16,298 nt of DNA from Pseudomonadota bacterium (GCA_029781465.1 JAKOWQ010000136.1:1-16298), one strand, 5' to 3'; counted from the stretch's first letter, positions 1 to 6,385 are shown. Made by a program: numbers and translations. The notes: generated from the letters alone by a model not told the origin.

Positions 1-813
1 GAGCCGTTCGACCCCGCCGAGGTGGCGCACCATGCCCGGGCCTGGGCGGTGAAGGGCTTTTTCACCGCCTTCATGATCTCGATCGTGCCGGGCGGCTTTG
101 CCAACCTGGTCACGCCGGACTGGGCACCGTTCTTCGCCAGTCCCGTGGGGGTCAGCGCGATTCTGGTGACCTTGATGTTCGTGCTCGACGAACAGATCGG
201 CACGGTCGGCTATGTCCTGACGATGAAGCCGCTCGATGCGCAGATCCGCTCGGCCAATCCCTATTTGGCAGGCTGGGTCGCGGCGCTGGCCTGCTATCCG
301 CCGTTCCAGCTGATGCATCCCGCCGATCGTCCGCTGTTCTACATGGCCAACAACTGGGGCGACGATACCTGGGTGCGGGTGATCGGCGAAAGCGGCGGAG
401 CGCTGGCCTGGATCTGGGCGCTGTGGCTGGTGTTCCTGACCGGGGTCTATGCCTGGGCGACGGTGGCCTTCGGGATCCGTTTTTCCAACCTTACCTACCG
501 CGGGGTGCTGACGAATGGGCCTTACGCCTTTACCCGCCACCCGGCCTATCTCGCCAAGAACACCTTCTGGTGGTTCGCCGCGATGCCGTGGGTCGTCTCA
601 AGCGGGTCGCTGGTCGATTCGATCCGCAACACCTTCTTCCTTGGCTGCGTCAGCGCGATCTATTTCTGGCGCGCCAAGACCGAGGAAAGGCACCTGCTTG
701 GCGAGGATCCCAAATACCGCGCCTACTGGGACTGGATGAACCGCAATGGCTTCGTCACCGCGCCGCTTTACCGGCTGGGGCAACGCATCAGGGCAAGCCG
801 CAAGACGGTCTAA
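1..813 (+). CDS. Isoprenylcysteine methyltransferase-type membrane methyltransferase (5' partial)
   Basis: This is an integral membrane protein of the ICMT/PEMT type, which transfers a methyl group from S-adenosylmethionine to a small or lipid-linked substrate at the inner membrane. The frame is open from base 1, and the residues before the first possible start (GTG at 22) look like protein, so the true start is probably left of the window. Several hydrophobic, Trp-rich segments are visible. The family signature is GPYAFTRHPAYLAKN with Arg-His-Pro at 535-543, followed near the C-terminus by a Glu-Glu pair in KTEERHLLGEDPKYRAYW, which matches the usual RHP...EE SAM-binding arrangement. The TAA stop (811-813) overlaps the stop of the convergent monooxygenase gene. 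The family is clear, but the substrate is unknown: nothing in bacteria requires it to act on prenylcysteine. Confidence 0.8.
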   Translation, partial: EPFDPAEVAHHARAWAVKGFFTAFMISIVPGGFANLVTPDWAPFFASPVGVSAILVTLMFVLDEQIGTVGYVLTMKPLDAQIRSANPYLAGWVAALACYPPFQLMHPADRPLFYMANNWGDDTWVRVIGESGGALAWIWALWLVFLTGVYAWATVAFGIRFSNLTYRGVLTNGPYAFTRHPAYLAKNTFWWFAAMPWVVSSGSLVDSIRNTFFLGCVSAIYFWRAKTEERHLLGEDPKYRAYWDWMNRNGFVTAPLYRLGQRIRASRKTV

Positions 814-1112
814 AACGCGGTTCCCTCGTCCGCCTCGAATACCTTGATGCTGCGCCCGGTCAGCCCCAGCGCGGCGCGTTCCTCTCCCCATACCGCCATG
901 TGCGCGGTCTTGAGGTGCGCGGCGAGGTGCGCGGAGCTTTCCCACACCTCGCTCACCCGGATCAGCCCCGGATCGAGAACGTCCTCGGCATAGTTGTATT
1001 CGATGCAGCCGGCCTCGGCGCGGGTGGCTTCCATCACCTTGCGCATCGCGCCGCGCGCCTCATCCATCCGCTCGGGCGGCAGGCGAAACTGGCCGACAAC
1101 CACCGCCGCCAT
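810..1112 (-). CDS. Antibiotic biosynthesis monooxygenase (ABM)-fold protein, YgiN-like
   Basis: About 100 residues forming a single ABM domain, a dimeric ferredoxin-like fold. YgiN-type members are described as quinol monooxygenases, while others degrade heme or are uncharacterised. Visible family marks are EAGCIEYNY in the first half, the SEVWES strand, and the helix HLAAHLKTAHM with its two conserved histidines. The gene follows gshA directly. On the minus strand the junction reads GTGATG: a GTG at 1115 and an ATG at 1112 are both in frame. GAGGAG at 1126-1121 lies 8 bases before the ATG and 5 before the GTG, so I prefer the ATG, which overlaps the gshA TGA by one base. This arrangement suggests translational coupling to gshA. 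The stop overlaps that of the convergent gene to the left. The family is confident; the substrate is not known. Confidence 0.85.
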   Translation of the reverse strand: MAAVVVGQFRLPPERMDEARGAMRKVMEATRAEAGCIEYNYAEDVLDPGLIRVSEVWESSAHLAAHLKTAHMAVWGEERAALGLTGRSIKVFEADEGTAF

Positions 1113-2482
1113 CACATCTGCTCCTCATAGACGCGCGAAATATCGCCGCCCCATTCGCCGTGGTACTTGTCGAGCAGGCGCTGGGCCGGAACCTTGCCGC
1201 TGCGCACGATCTCCTCCAGCGGAGCAAGGAAGCCGGTCTCATTCTCGCCCACGGCGTTGAAACGTTCGCGCGCGCGCAGCCCCGAGCGGGCGATTCCGAG
1301 CACCTCGCCGGCGATATCGCGCAGCGTGCCGCCGCCGGGCAGCGGCGCGTCGAGCGCCAGTTTGGGCACCGCCGCGCGCAGCGCCTCGCGCCCTTCCATG
1401 TCCCAGTCCTTGACCAGATCCCAGGCGGCATCGAGCGCGCCCTGATCGTAGAGCAGACCGACCCAGAACGCAGGCAGGGCACAGATCCGGTTCCACGGCC
1501 CGCCATCGGCGCCGCGCATTTCAAGGAAGGACTTGAGCCGCACCTCGGGAAAGGCGGTGGAAAGATGGTCGATCCAGTCGCTCTCGCGCGGGAATTCGCC
1601 GGGCAGCGCGGGGAGCTGCCCTTTCAGGAAATCGCGGAACGATTGCCCGGCCGCATCGATATATCTGCCCTCGCGGAACACGAAGTACATCGGCACGTCG
1701 AGCATGTATTCGACATAGCGATCGTAGCCGAAGCCGTCCTCGAATACGAAGGGCAACATGCCGGTGCGCGCTGGATCGGTGTCCGACCAGATGTGGCTGC
1801 GATAGGAAAGGAAGCCGTTGGGCTTGCCCTCGGTGAAGGGCGAATTGGCGAACAGCGCGGTAGCCAGCGGTTGCAGCGCCAGGCTGGTGCGGAATTTCTG
1901 CACCATGTCCGCCTCGGACCCGTAGTCGAGATTGACCTGGATGGTGCAGGTGCGCAGCATCATGTCCAGCCCCATCGAGCCCACCCGCGGCATGTGGCGC
2001 AGCATGATCGCATAGCGCCCCTTGGGCATGATCGGCAGTTCGGCGCGGGCCTTGTCGGGCCACATGCCGAGGCCGAGGAAGCCCTTGCCGGTGCGCTCGC
2101 CGATCGCCTTGACCTGATCGAGGTGGCGCCCGGTTTCGTCGCAGGTCTGGTGCAGGTTGTCGAGCGGGGCGCCCGACAGTTCAAGCTGGCCGGCCGGTTC
2201 GAGGCTGACCGTGCCGTCGCTGCCCGCCATGGCGATCACATTTCCGCCTTCGACCACTTCCTCCCAGCCGAAGTCCTTGAGTGCCAGCAGCAGATCGCGG
2301 ATCCCGCCGGGTTCGTCATAGGAAGGGGCGTGATGGTCCTTGCGGCAGAACACCAGCTTTTCGTGCTCGGTGCCGATCCGCCAGCGCGCCTGCGGCTTTT
2401 CGCCCGCGATCATCGGCGCGATCAGCTGATCGCGGCGCTCGATCACGGGATCGTTGCTATCTGAAACCTGTCTGGTGCTCAT
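1112..2482 (-). CDS. gshA: Glutamate-cysteine ligase, plant/alphaproteobacterial (GCS2) type
   Basis: It catalyses ATP-dependent joining of L-glutamate and L-cysteine to gamma-glutamylcysteine, the first and rate-limiting step of cytoplasmic glutathione synthesis (EC 6.3.2.2). The 456 residues fit the plant-type family. Motifs in order are RIGTEHEKLVF (about 35-45), SLEPAGQLELSG (93-104), the MPKGRYAIM substrate-loop region (152-160) and TCTIQVNLDYGSE (178-190), all typical of this family and unlike E. coli GshA. The ATG at 2482 gives the usual N-terminus for sphingomonad homologues, but no clear Shine-Dalgarno precedes it. It lies 42 bases downstream of rsmE and overlaps the ABM gene at its 3' end, so rsmE-gshA-ABM is probably one transcript. 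gshB, the second glutathione enzyme, is not in this window. Confidence 0.95.
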   Translation of the reverse strand: MSTRQVSDSNDPVIERRDQLIAPMIAGEKPQARWRIGTEHEKLVFCRKDHHAPSYDEPGGIRDLLLALKDFGWEEVVEGGNVIAMAGSDGTVSLEPAGQLELSGAPLDNLHQTCDETGRHLDQVKAIGERTGKGFLGLGMWPDKARAELPIMPKGRYAIMLRHMPRVGSMGLDMMLRTCTIQVNLDYGSEADMVQKFRTSLALQPLATALFANSPFTEGKPNGFLSYRSHIWSDTDPARTGMLPFVFEDGFGYDRYVEYMLDVPMYFVFREGRYIDAAGQSFRDFLKGQLPALPGEFPRESDWIDHLSTAFPEVRLKSFLEMRGADGGPWNRICALPAFWVGLLYDQGALDAAWDLVKDWDMEGREALRAAVPKLALDAPLPGGGTLRDIAGEVLGIARSGLRARERFNAVGENETGFLAPLEEIVRSGKVPAQRLLDKYHGEWGGDISRVYEEQM

Positions 2483-2524
2483 TGCGTGGGAGTTAGTGCT
2501 TTGTTCGCACCCGCGCTAGCCACT

Positions 2525-3280
2525 TTATGTTGCAGTTTGCCAATCTCCGCTTGTTCCCATCCACAACGCGGTGGCGGCTATTGCTGCGGTCTCCCCACGC
2601 AGGATTCGCGGACCAAGCGAAATGGCGCGGGTTTGCGCCAACGCGCGCACGGCGACCCGCTCGGCTTCGTCGAACCCGCCTTCAGGGCCCGTCAGCAGCG
2701 CCGCCGGGCCGGGAAATGCCGCAAATTGCTGCGCAGCATTTTCCCCGCCGTTCTCGTCGGCGAAGAACAGCACGCGCGCCGGATCCCAGCCCTTGAGCAG
2801 CGCTTCGAGCTTCACCGGCGGCGCCAGTTCGGGCAGGGCGGTGCGCGCGCATTGCTCGGCCGCTTCCACCAGGATTGTGCGGGCGCGCTCAAGGTTGAGC
2901 TTGTCGGCCACGCAGCGCCGGGTCAGCACCGGCTGGATCCGCCGCACCCCCAGCTCGCAGGCCTTTTCGAGCACGAGGTCGAAACGGTCCTTCTTGAGCA
3001 GCGCGGCGCAGAGCGTGAAATCGGGCACCTGTTCGCGTGGCCGCAACATTCCGGCGATGGCCAGCACCACCTCGCGCTTGCCCAGGCTGGCGACCTGGCT
3101 GGCCCATTCACCGGTGCGATCGTCGCACAGGATAACGGCATCGCCCTGGCCCAGCCGCATCACCCGCGCCAGATAATGCGCCTGCGGTCCATCGAGCGTG
3201 ACCATGCCGCCCACGTCCAGCGGCGCATCGACAAACAGGCGCGGCGCGCTCTTGGGAGGCCAGGCTGGTGTGGCGGGCAT
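2525..3280 (-). CDS. rsmE: 16S rRNA (uracil(1498)-N(3))-methyltransferase RsmE
   Basis: RsmE is a SPOUT-class enzyme that methylates U1498 of 16S rRNA in the assembled small subunit, using SAM. The 251-residue length is normal. An N-terminal PUA-like RNA-binding part (about 12-75, with RLFVD and HYLARVMRLGQGD) is followed by the trefoil-knot SAM domain. Its landmarks are the EKACELGV helix (105-112), EQCARTALP (142-150), GPEGGF (198-203) and SLGPRILRGETA (221-232), the last two forming the cofactor-binding knot. The ATG at 3280 has a weak AGGG about 8 bases upstream. The gene starts 44 bases from the divergent ubiA, so the two promoters must share this short gap. gshA follows 42 bases downstream on the same strand. 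Confidence 0.95.
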   Translation of the reverse strand: MPATPAWPPKSAPRLFVDAPLDVGGMVTLDGPQAHYLARVMRLGQGDAVILCDDRTGEWASQVASLGKREVVLAIAGMLRPREQVPDFTLCAALLKKDRFDLVLEKACELGVRRIQPVLTRRCVADKLNLERARTILVEAAEQCARTALPELAPPVKLEALLKGWDPARVLFFADENGGENAAQQFAAFPGPAALLTGPEGGFDEAERVAVRALAQTRAISLGPRILRGETAAIAATALWMGTSGDWQTAT

Positions 3281-3324
3281 GGGCGGACCCTAGCGCATTT
3301 TGCCCGATGGGCTAAAGCACGATT

Positions 3325-4245
3325 ATGACCGCCCGGATCGTTCCCGACAGCCAGCCTGTTCCCGATAGCGAGTATCGCGGCCTGGTCGCCATGCTGCCGC
3401 AGCCCTTGCGCGATCTTGCCCAACTGGCCCGGTTCGACCGGCCGATCGGCTGGTGGCTGCTGTTCTGGCCTTGCGCCTGGGGCGTGCTGCTGGCCGGGGG
3501 CGAAGGGCAGTGGGCGCTGCTCGGCTGGCTGCTGCTGGGGGCGATCGCGATGCGCGGGGCGGGGTGCGTCTATAACGACATCGTCGATGCCGATCTGGAC
3601 CGGCAGGTTGCGCGCACCGCCTTGCGCCCGGTGGCGAGTGGGCGGGTGAGCAAGCGCGCTGCGTGGGGATGGCTGGTGCTGCTGTGTCTGATCGGACTGG
3701 CGGTGCTGCTGCAGCTGCGGCGCGAGGCGCAACTGGTGGCGCTGGGCAGCCTGATGCTGGTGGCGGCCTATCCCTTCATGAAGCGGATCACGCGGTTCCC
3801 CCAGGCCTGGCTGGGGCTGGTCTTCACCTGGGGCGCGCCGGTTGGCTGGGTGGCGCTGCGCGGTGACCGGCTTGAGGTGATGGCCGCGCTCTCTGCCGGC
3901 TCGGTGCTGTGGTGCGTGGGCTATGACACGATCTATGCCTGCCAGGACCGTGAGGATGACGCCGCGATCGGGATCGGATCCTCCGCGCTGACGCTGGGGC
4001 GGCATCTCCAGCTCGGTGTGGCCGCGTTCTATGCCGGGGCAGTGGCGCTGTGGGCGCTCGCTTTCTGGCTGCTGCGGCCCGATTGGCTGGCGCTGCTTGC
4101 GCTGGTTCCGGCAGGGCTGCATCTGGCCTGGCAGGTGCTGACACTCGAGGATGCGGATGCCGAAAATGCGTTGGCCCGTTTCCGCTCCAACCGCATGCTC
4201 GGCTTGCTTCTTGCACTGGCCACCTGGGTGGTCGGGAACGCCTGA
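3325..4245 (+). CDS. ubiA: 4-hydroxybenzoate polyprenyltransferase UbiA
   Basis: UbiA attaches the polyprenyl chain to 4-hydroxybenzoate in the inner membrane, the step that commits the ring to ubiquinone. The 306-residue protein is highly hydrophobic with about eight or nine membrane segments. The first Asp-rich motif, NDIVDADLDRQVARTALRPVASG (begins at residue 84; Asp 85, 88, 90, 92), and the second, YDTIYACQDREDD (200-212), are the Mg2+-diphosphate binding sites that define the family. The upstream FDRPIGWWLLFWPCAWG stretch is the usual signature of 4-hydroxybenzoate-specific members. The ATG at 3325 gives an N-terminus typical of alphaproteobacteria; no strong ribosome-binding site is seen. 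The stop overlaps the start of the SRAP gene by one base (TGATG), so the two are probably co-translated. Confidence 0.95.
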   Translation: MTARIVPDSQPVPDSEYRGLVAMLPQPLRDLAQLARFDRPIGWWLLFWPCAWGVLLAGGEGQWALLGWLLLGAIAMRGAGCVYNDIVDADLDRQVARTALRPVASGRVSKRAAWGWLVLLCLIGLAVLLQLRREAQLVALGSLMLVAAYPFMKRITRFPQAWLGLVFTWGAPVGWVALRGDRLEVMAALSAGSVLWCVGYDTIYACQDREDDAAIGIGSSALTLGRHLQLGVAAFYAGAVALWALAFWLLRPDWLALLALVPAGLHLAWQVLTLEDADAENALARFRSNRMLGLLLALATWVVGNA

Positions 4246-4865
4246 TGTGCAACCTCTACCGCATGACCAAGGGCACGGCTGAAGTCGCGAAGCTGTTCGC
4301 GGTCGAGCCCGGTCCGGCCACCAACTACGCGCACGAGGTCTATCCCGGCCTGCCCGGGCTGGTCATCGCCGACGGGCGCGCGCGGGCGATGCATTGGGGC
4401 TTTCCGCTGGTGCTGACCGGCAAGCAGGGGCAGCAGCTCAAGCCCAAGCCGGTCACCAACGCCCGCGAGGACAAGCTGCTGACCCCCTTCTGGCGCGACA
4501 GCTTCGTTCACCGCCGATGCCTTGTGCCCATGAGCCAATGGGCCGAGGCCGAGGGCGAGAAGGGGCGGATGACCCGGACCTGGTACGGTCTGCCGGGCGA
4601 AGAGGTGTTCGCTGTGGCCGGGCTTTGGCGGCCCAGTGCCGAATGGGGTGATGTCTATACCCTGGTGATGGTCGATGGGCATCCGCAGATGGCCGAGGTG
4701 CATGACAGGATGCCGCTGATCCTGAGCCATGCGGCGCAGAACTATTGGCTGGATGGCACACCGGAAGAGGCGCTGGCGCTGTGTCGGACATGGGAGGACG
4801 CGATTAGTGTTGAGCGGACCGACGCGCGCTGGGCCGGAGGGGGTGCGCAGCCGCAGTTGTTGTGA
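4245..4865 (+). CDS. SRAP (YedK/HMCES-like) abasic-site crosslink protein
   Basis: SRAP proteins form a covalent thiazolidine crosslink with abasic sites in single-stranded DNA through their N-terminal cysteine, shielding the lesion. The start is fixed by this chemistry: translation from the ATG at 4245 gives Met-Cys-Asn, placing catalytic Cys2 at the exposed N-terminus once Met1 is removed. Other expected residues are present: Asn72 in TNARED, Glu101 in RRCLVPMSQWAEAEG (aligned with the catalytic Glu of the usual FEW motif), and His153 in EVHDRMPLIL. The 206 residues are normal. The WAEAEG form of the Glu motif marks the alphaproteobacterial subfamily rather than a defect. The gene overlaps ubiA by one base, an odd functional pairing. 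A palindromic repeat element begins nine bases after its stop. Confidence 0.9.
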   Translation: MCNLYRMTKGTAEVAKLFAVEPGPATNYAHEVYPGLPGLVIADGRARAMHWGFPLVLTGKQGQQLKPKPVTNAREDKLLTPFWRDSFVHRRCLVPMSQWAEAEGEKGRMTRTWYGLPGEEVFAVAGLWRPSAEWGDVYTLVMVDGHPQMAEVHDRMPLILSHAAQNYWLDGTPEEALALCRTWEDAISVERTDARWAGGGAQPQLL

Positions 4866-4873
4866 TTTTTTGG

Positions 4874-5046
4874 GTTCACGCAGAGGCGCAGAGAAGAAGT
4901 AGAGGCGCAGAGGGGTTGTGGCTGCGGCGAAGCCGCTTTCAAAATTGGACCGCCCGGCAAACCTGACGGTCTATTTGACAAAGAGGCCTTCGGCCCGGCG
5001 CTACACCTCTGCGCCTCCATTCTCTTCTCCGTGCCTCTGCGTGAAC
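4874..5046. repeat. Palindromic intergenic repeat element with about 41-base inverted arms
   Basis: The gap between two convergent genes is almost wholly a large inverted repeat. The left arm (4874-4914) starts GTTCACGCAGAGGC and the right arm (5006-5046) ends with its exact reverse complement. The next roughly 27 bases of each arm pair with two substitutions and one small gap plus a few changes, ending in GAGGCGCAGAGG. The core of about 90 bases contains short stems at 4924-4936 (GCGGC/GCCGC), 4948-4952 with 4967-4971 (GACCG/CGGTC), and 4985-4995 (GGCC/GGCC), and no ORF. No target duplication is evident at the ends. It resembles the non-coding palindromic or MITE-like elements scattered between genes in sphingomonads, but I could not confirm other copies from this window. 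Confidence 0.75.
4882..4912. repeat. 12-base direct repeat inside the left arm of the palindromic element
   Basis: AGAGGCGCAGAG occurs at 4882-4893 and again at 4901-4912, a 19-base period. The right arm carries two degenerate copies in inverted orientation. The arms of the palindrome therefore appear to be built from a shorter repeated unit. Confidence 0.7.
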
Positions 5047-5420
5047 TATTCGTAGCTCACCAGTTCAAACTCGATCCCGTCCCAGTCGAAGAAATAGAAC
5101 CGCCGGCCCGGCTCGTAATCGCCGTGGTTGAAGGGCTTCAGCCCGGCTTCGACCACGATCCGCTCGGCCGCGTCGAGATCATCGACCACCAGCCCGACGT
5201 GGTTGAGCGGCACACCCTTGGCGAAGGGCTGAGCCACAGCTTCGCCGGTGGTATAGACCGCCAGATAGTCACGGTCGCCTCCGACGTGGATGGTCCAGCC
5301 GCCATTGATCGCCGGGCCGCGCCAGCGTTCGTGCCAGCCGCACAGCTTTTGCAGCAGGGCGGAGGAGCGTTCGGGATCGCTGACGGTGATGTTGGCGTGT
5401 TCAAGAAAGCCTGTGGGCAT
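5046..5420 (-). CDS. Glyoxalase/VOC-fold protein, probable SoxR target
   Basis: A 124-residue member of the vicinal-oxygen-chelate superfamily (glyoxalase/bleomycin-resistance/dioxygenase fold). It shows two beta-alpha-beta repeats. Candidate metal ligands are His8 (FLEHANITVSD), a residue in the first-module strand around DYLAVY, His74 (LNHVGLVVDDLDAAE) and Glu119 (GIEFELVSY). The substrate cannot be read from the sequence: glyoxalase, dioxygenase or drug-binding roles are all possible. A good ribosome-binding site (AGGA at 5432-5429, 8 bases upstream) supports the ATG at 5420. The promoter spacer shared with soxR carries a SoxR operator in the activating geometry for this gene, pointing to induction by redox-cycling compounds. 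The last base of its TAG stop is the outermost base of the palindromic element's right arm. Confidence 0.88.
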   Translation of the reverse strand: MPTGFLEHANITVSDPERSSALLQKLCGWHERWRGPAINGGWTIHVGGDRDYLAVYTTGEAVAQPFAKGVPLNHVGLVVDDLDAAERIVVEAGLKPFNHGDYEPGRRFYFFDWDGIEFELVSYE

Positions 5421-5471
5421 GGATTTCGTCCTTTTTTCGACTCAGGTCATCGCGGTTTCGAATCGCCGCCC

Positions 5472-5485
5472 TTGCACTTGTGCAA
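5472..5485. promoter_or_regulatory. Second perfect dyad adjoining the SoxR box
   Basis: TTGCACTTGTGCAA is two perfect 6-base half-sites around a 2-base centre. It abuts the SoxR box and shares its last A (5485). It covers the predicted -10 region of the promoter toward the glyoxalase-fold gene, so it could be a second operator or simply a chance dyad. No known binding protein is recognised. Confidence 0.4.
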
Positions 5486-5507
5486 CCTCAAGATAACTTG
5501 AGGTCAA
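5477..5507 (-). promoter_or_regulatory. SoxR-dependent promoter facing the glyoxalase-fold gene
   Basis: Read on the minus strand, TTGACC (5507-5502) fits a -35 element, followed by a 19-base spacer that contains the SoxR dyad and then CACAAG (5482-5477) as a weak -10. A lengthened 19-base spacer with the dyad starting inside the -35 is the geometry known for E. coli soxS and for MerR-family promoters, which the regulator untwists to activate. The -10 matches consensus at only three of six positions, as expected for an activator-dependent promoter. The predicted 5' leader is about 50 bases. Position and spacing are seen; activity is inferred. Confidence 0.6.
5485..5504. promoter_or_regulatory. 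SoxR operator (SoxR box)
   Basis: The core CCTCAAGATAACTTGAGG (5486-5503) differs from the well-known enterobacterial SoxR site CCTCAAGTTAACTTGAGG at a single central base. Extending one base each way keeps the dyad, giving 20 bases with one mismatched pair. It lies between the divergent glyoxalase-fold gene and soxR, right next to the regulator that should bind it. Confidence 0.9.
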
Positions 5508-5517
5508 ATGAAATCTG

Positions 5518-5973
5518 ATGAAGGGGCCCAGCGTGGACAAGAACGATCTGCTGCCGATCGGCGAACTGGCCCGGCGCACCGGGCTCGCGGTTTCGGCGAT
5601 CCGGTTCTACGAGGACAAGGGCCTGATCCAGGCCTTCCGCACCATGGGCAACCAGCGCCGCTTCCTGCGCAGCGACATCCGCCGGCTCAGCTTCATCCTG
5701 ATCGCGCAAAAGCTGGGGCTGGGCCTGGCCGAGATCGAGAGCGAGCTGTCCAAGCTCCCCCAGGGCCGCACGCCGACCCTGGCCGACTGGCAGAAGATCA
5801 GCCGCTCGATGCGGAAAGCGATCGACCAGAAGATCGCGCTGCTCAGCCTGACCCGCCGCAAGCTGGACGAATGCATCGGCTGTGGCTGCCTCAGCCTCGA
5901 ACGCTGCCGCCTCTACAACCGCGACGACCGCGCCGGGACGGGCGGCACGGGGCCGCGGTTCGTGCTGGATTGA
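5518..5973 (+). CDS. soxR: Redox-sensitive transcriptional activator SoxR
   Basis: SoxR is a MerR-family dimer that senses redox-cycling compounds through a [2Fe-2S] cluster and activates target promoters when the cluster is oxidised. The N-terminal winged helix-turn-helix is seen at about 12-50 (IGELARRTGLAVSAIRFYEDKGLI, GNQRRF), followed by the dimerisation helix. The cluster motif CIGCGCLSLERC has all four cysteines (119, 122, 124, 130) in the SoxR-specific spacing, and the C-terminal GTGPRFVLD tail matches the family. The ATG at 5518 has no clear ribosome-binding site. A GTG at 5533 has AAGGGG (5521-5526) six bases upstream and gives a more typical N-terminus (MDKNDLLPIGEL), so it may be the real start. 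No soxS is present, as usual outside enteric bacteria, where SoxR controls small regulons directly. Confidence 0.95.
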   Translation: MKGPSVDKNDLLPIGELARRTGLAVSAIRFYEDKGLIQAFRTMGNQRRFLRSDIRRLSFILIAQKLGLGLAEIESELSKLPQGRTPTLADWQKISRSMRKAIDQKIALLSLTRRKLDECIGCGCLSLERCRLYNRDDRAGTGGTGPRFVLD

Positions 5974-5995
5974 GACCAGGAAAGGGCCGGGTGCG

Positions 5996-6373
5996 ATGCA
6001 GTTCCGCTATGGGGAAAAGGCGCAGTGCTGGTTTGGCGAGAGCGCGGGCATGAATTTCTATCTGGACGGCACGGCCGGCGCGGTCCCGAAGGACCAGGCC
6101 GCCGCTGCGCAGCGGATTGCCGGTTCGCTGGCCGCGTTCCGGGGCCGCGCGGCCGCCTACCTTGATCTGTTCGTCGACCGCGCCAAGGCTTGCGGTTCAG
6201 CCGACGAGGACTGGTACCTTGTCGAGATCCACCTGCGCGGAGGGCAGGGCAAGCCTGTCAGAGCCAGACCGCTCCTTATGCTGGACGGGGACGATGGCGG
6301 CATGTGGAGCGTCGAACTTCGCGACACCGGCGATGATTGGTGGCCGGTGCGGTTTGAGCGGGATCAGGGGTAG
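5996..6373 (+). CDS. Hypothetical protein following soxR
   Basis: I do not recognise this 125-residue protein. It begins 22 bases after the soxR stop with a good ribosome-binding region (AGGAAAGGG, 5978-5986), so it is probably transcribed with soxR. It has no signal peptide or membrane segment and looks like a soluble cytoplasmic protein. It has an Ala-rich helical middle (about 34-62) and a C-terminal half with strand-like stretches (WYLVEIHLRG, PLLMLDGDDGG, MWSVELRD, WWPVRFE). It has two cysteines, Cys11 and one near position 66. Codon use resembles its neighbours. It ends 12 bases before the convergent smc stop, with no room for a separate terminator hairpin. Linkage to a redox regulator is suggestive only. 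Confidence 0.7.
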   Translation: MQFRYGEKAQCWFGESAGMNFYLDGTAGAVPKDQAAAAQRIAGSLAAFRGRAAAYLDLFVDRAKACGSADEDWYLVEIHLRGGQGKPVRARPLLMLDGDDGGMWSVELRDTGDDWWPVRFERDQG

Positions 6374-6385
6374 CCGTTCCCTCGA

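Noticed and set aside
1160..2464. 434-codon plus-strand ORF opposite gshA
   Set aside because: It is a shadow of gshA, with no recognisable motif or ribosome-binding site; gshA itself has full family motifs.
3160..4122. 320-codon minus-strand ORF opposite ubiA
   Set aside because: It crosses the rsmE start and opposes ubiA, which has both Asp-rich motifs; Gln/Pro/Arg-rich composition indicates a shadow frame.
4245..4865. SRAP protein as inactive because it lacks the usual FEW motif
   Set aside because: Glu101 in WAEAEG aligns with the catalytic Glu, and Cys2, the Asn and the His are present; this is a normal subfamily variant.
4975..4980. TTGACA, a perfect -35 hexamer in the core of the palindromic element, as promoter of a small RNA
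   Set aside because: No acceptable -10 lies 16-19 bases downstream, and the element has no other sign of encoding a transcript.
4866..5046. Palindromic element as an intrinsic bidirectional terminator
   Set aside because: There is no U-tract after the hairpin in either direction; the T run at 4866-4871 precedes it on the plus strand and reads as A on the minus strand.
5479..5509. A SoxR-activated promoter facing soxR itself (TTGTGC, 19 bases, TCAAAT)
   Set aside because: The hexamers are passable, but the dyad is shifted by two bases relative to known SoxR promoters. Autoregulation through simple binding remains possible.
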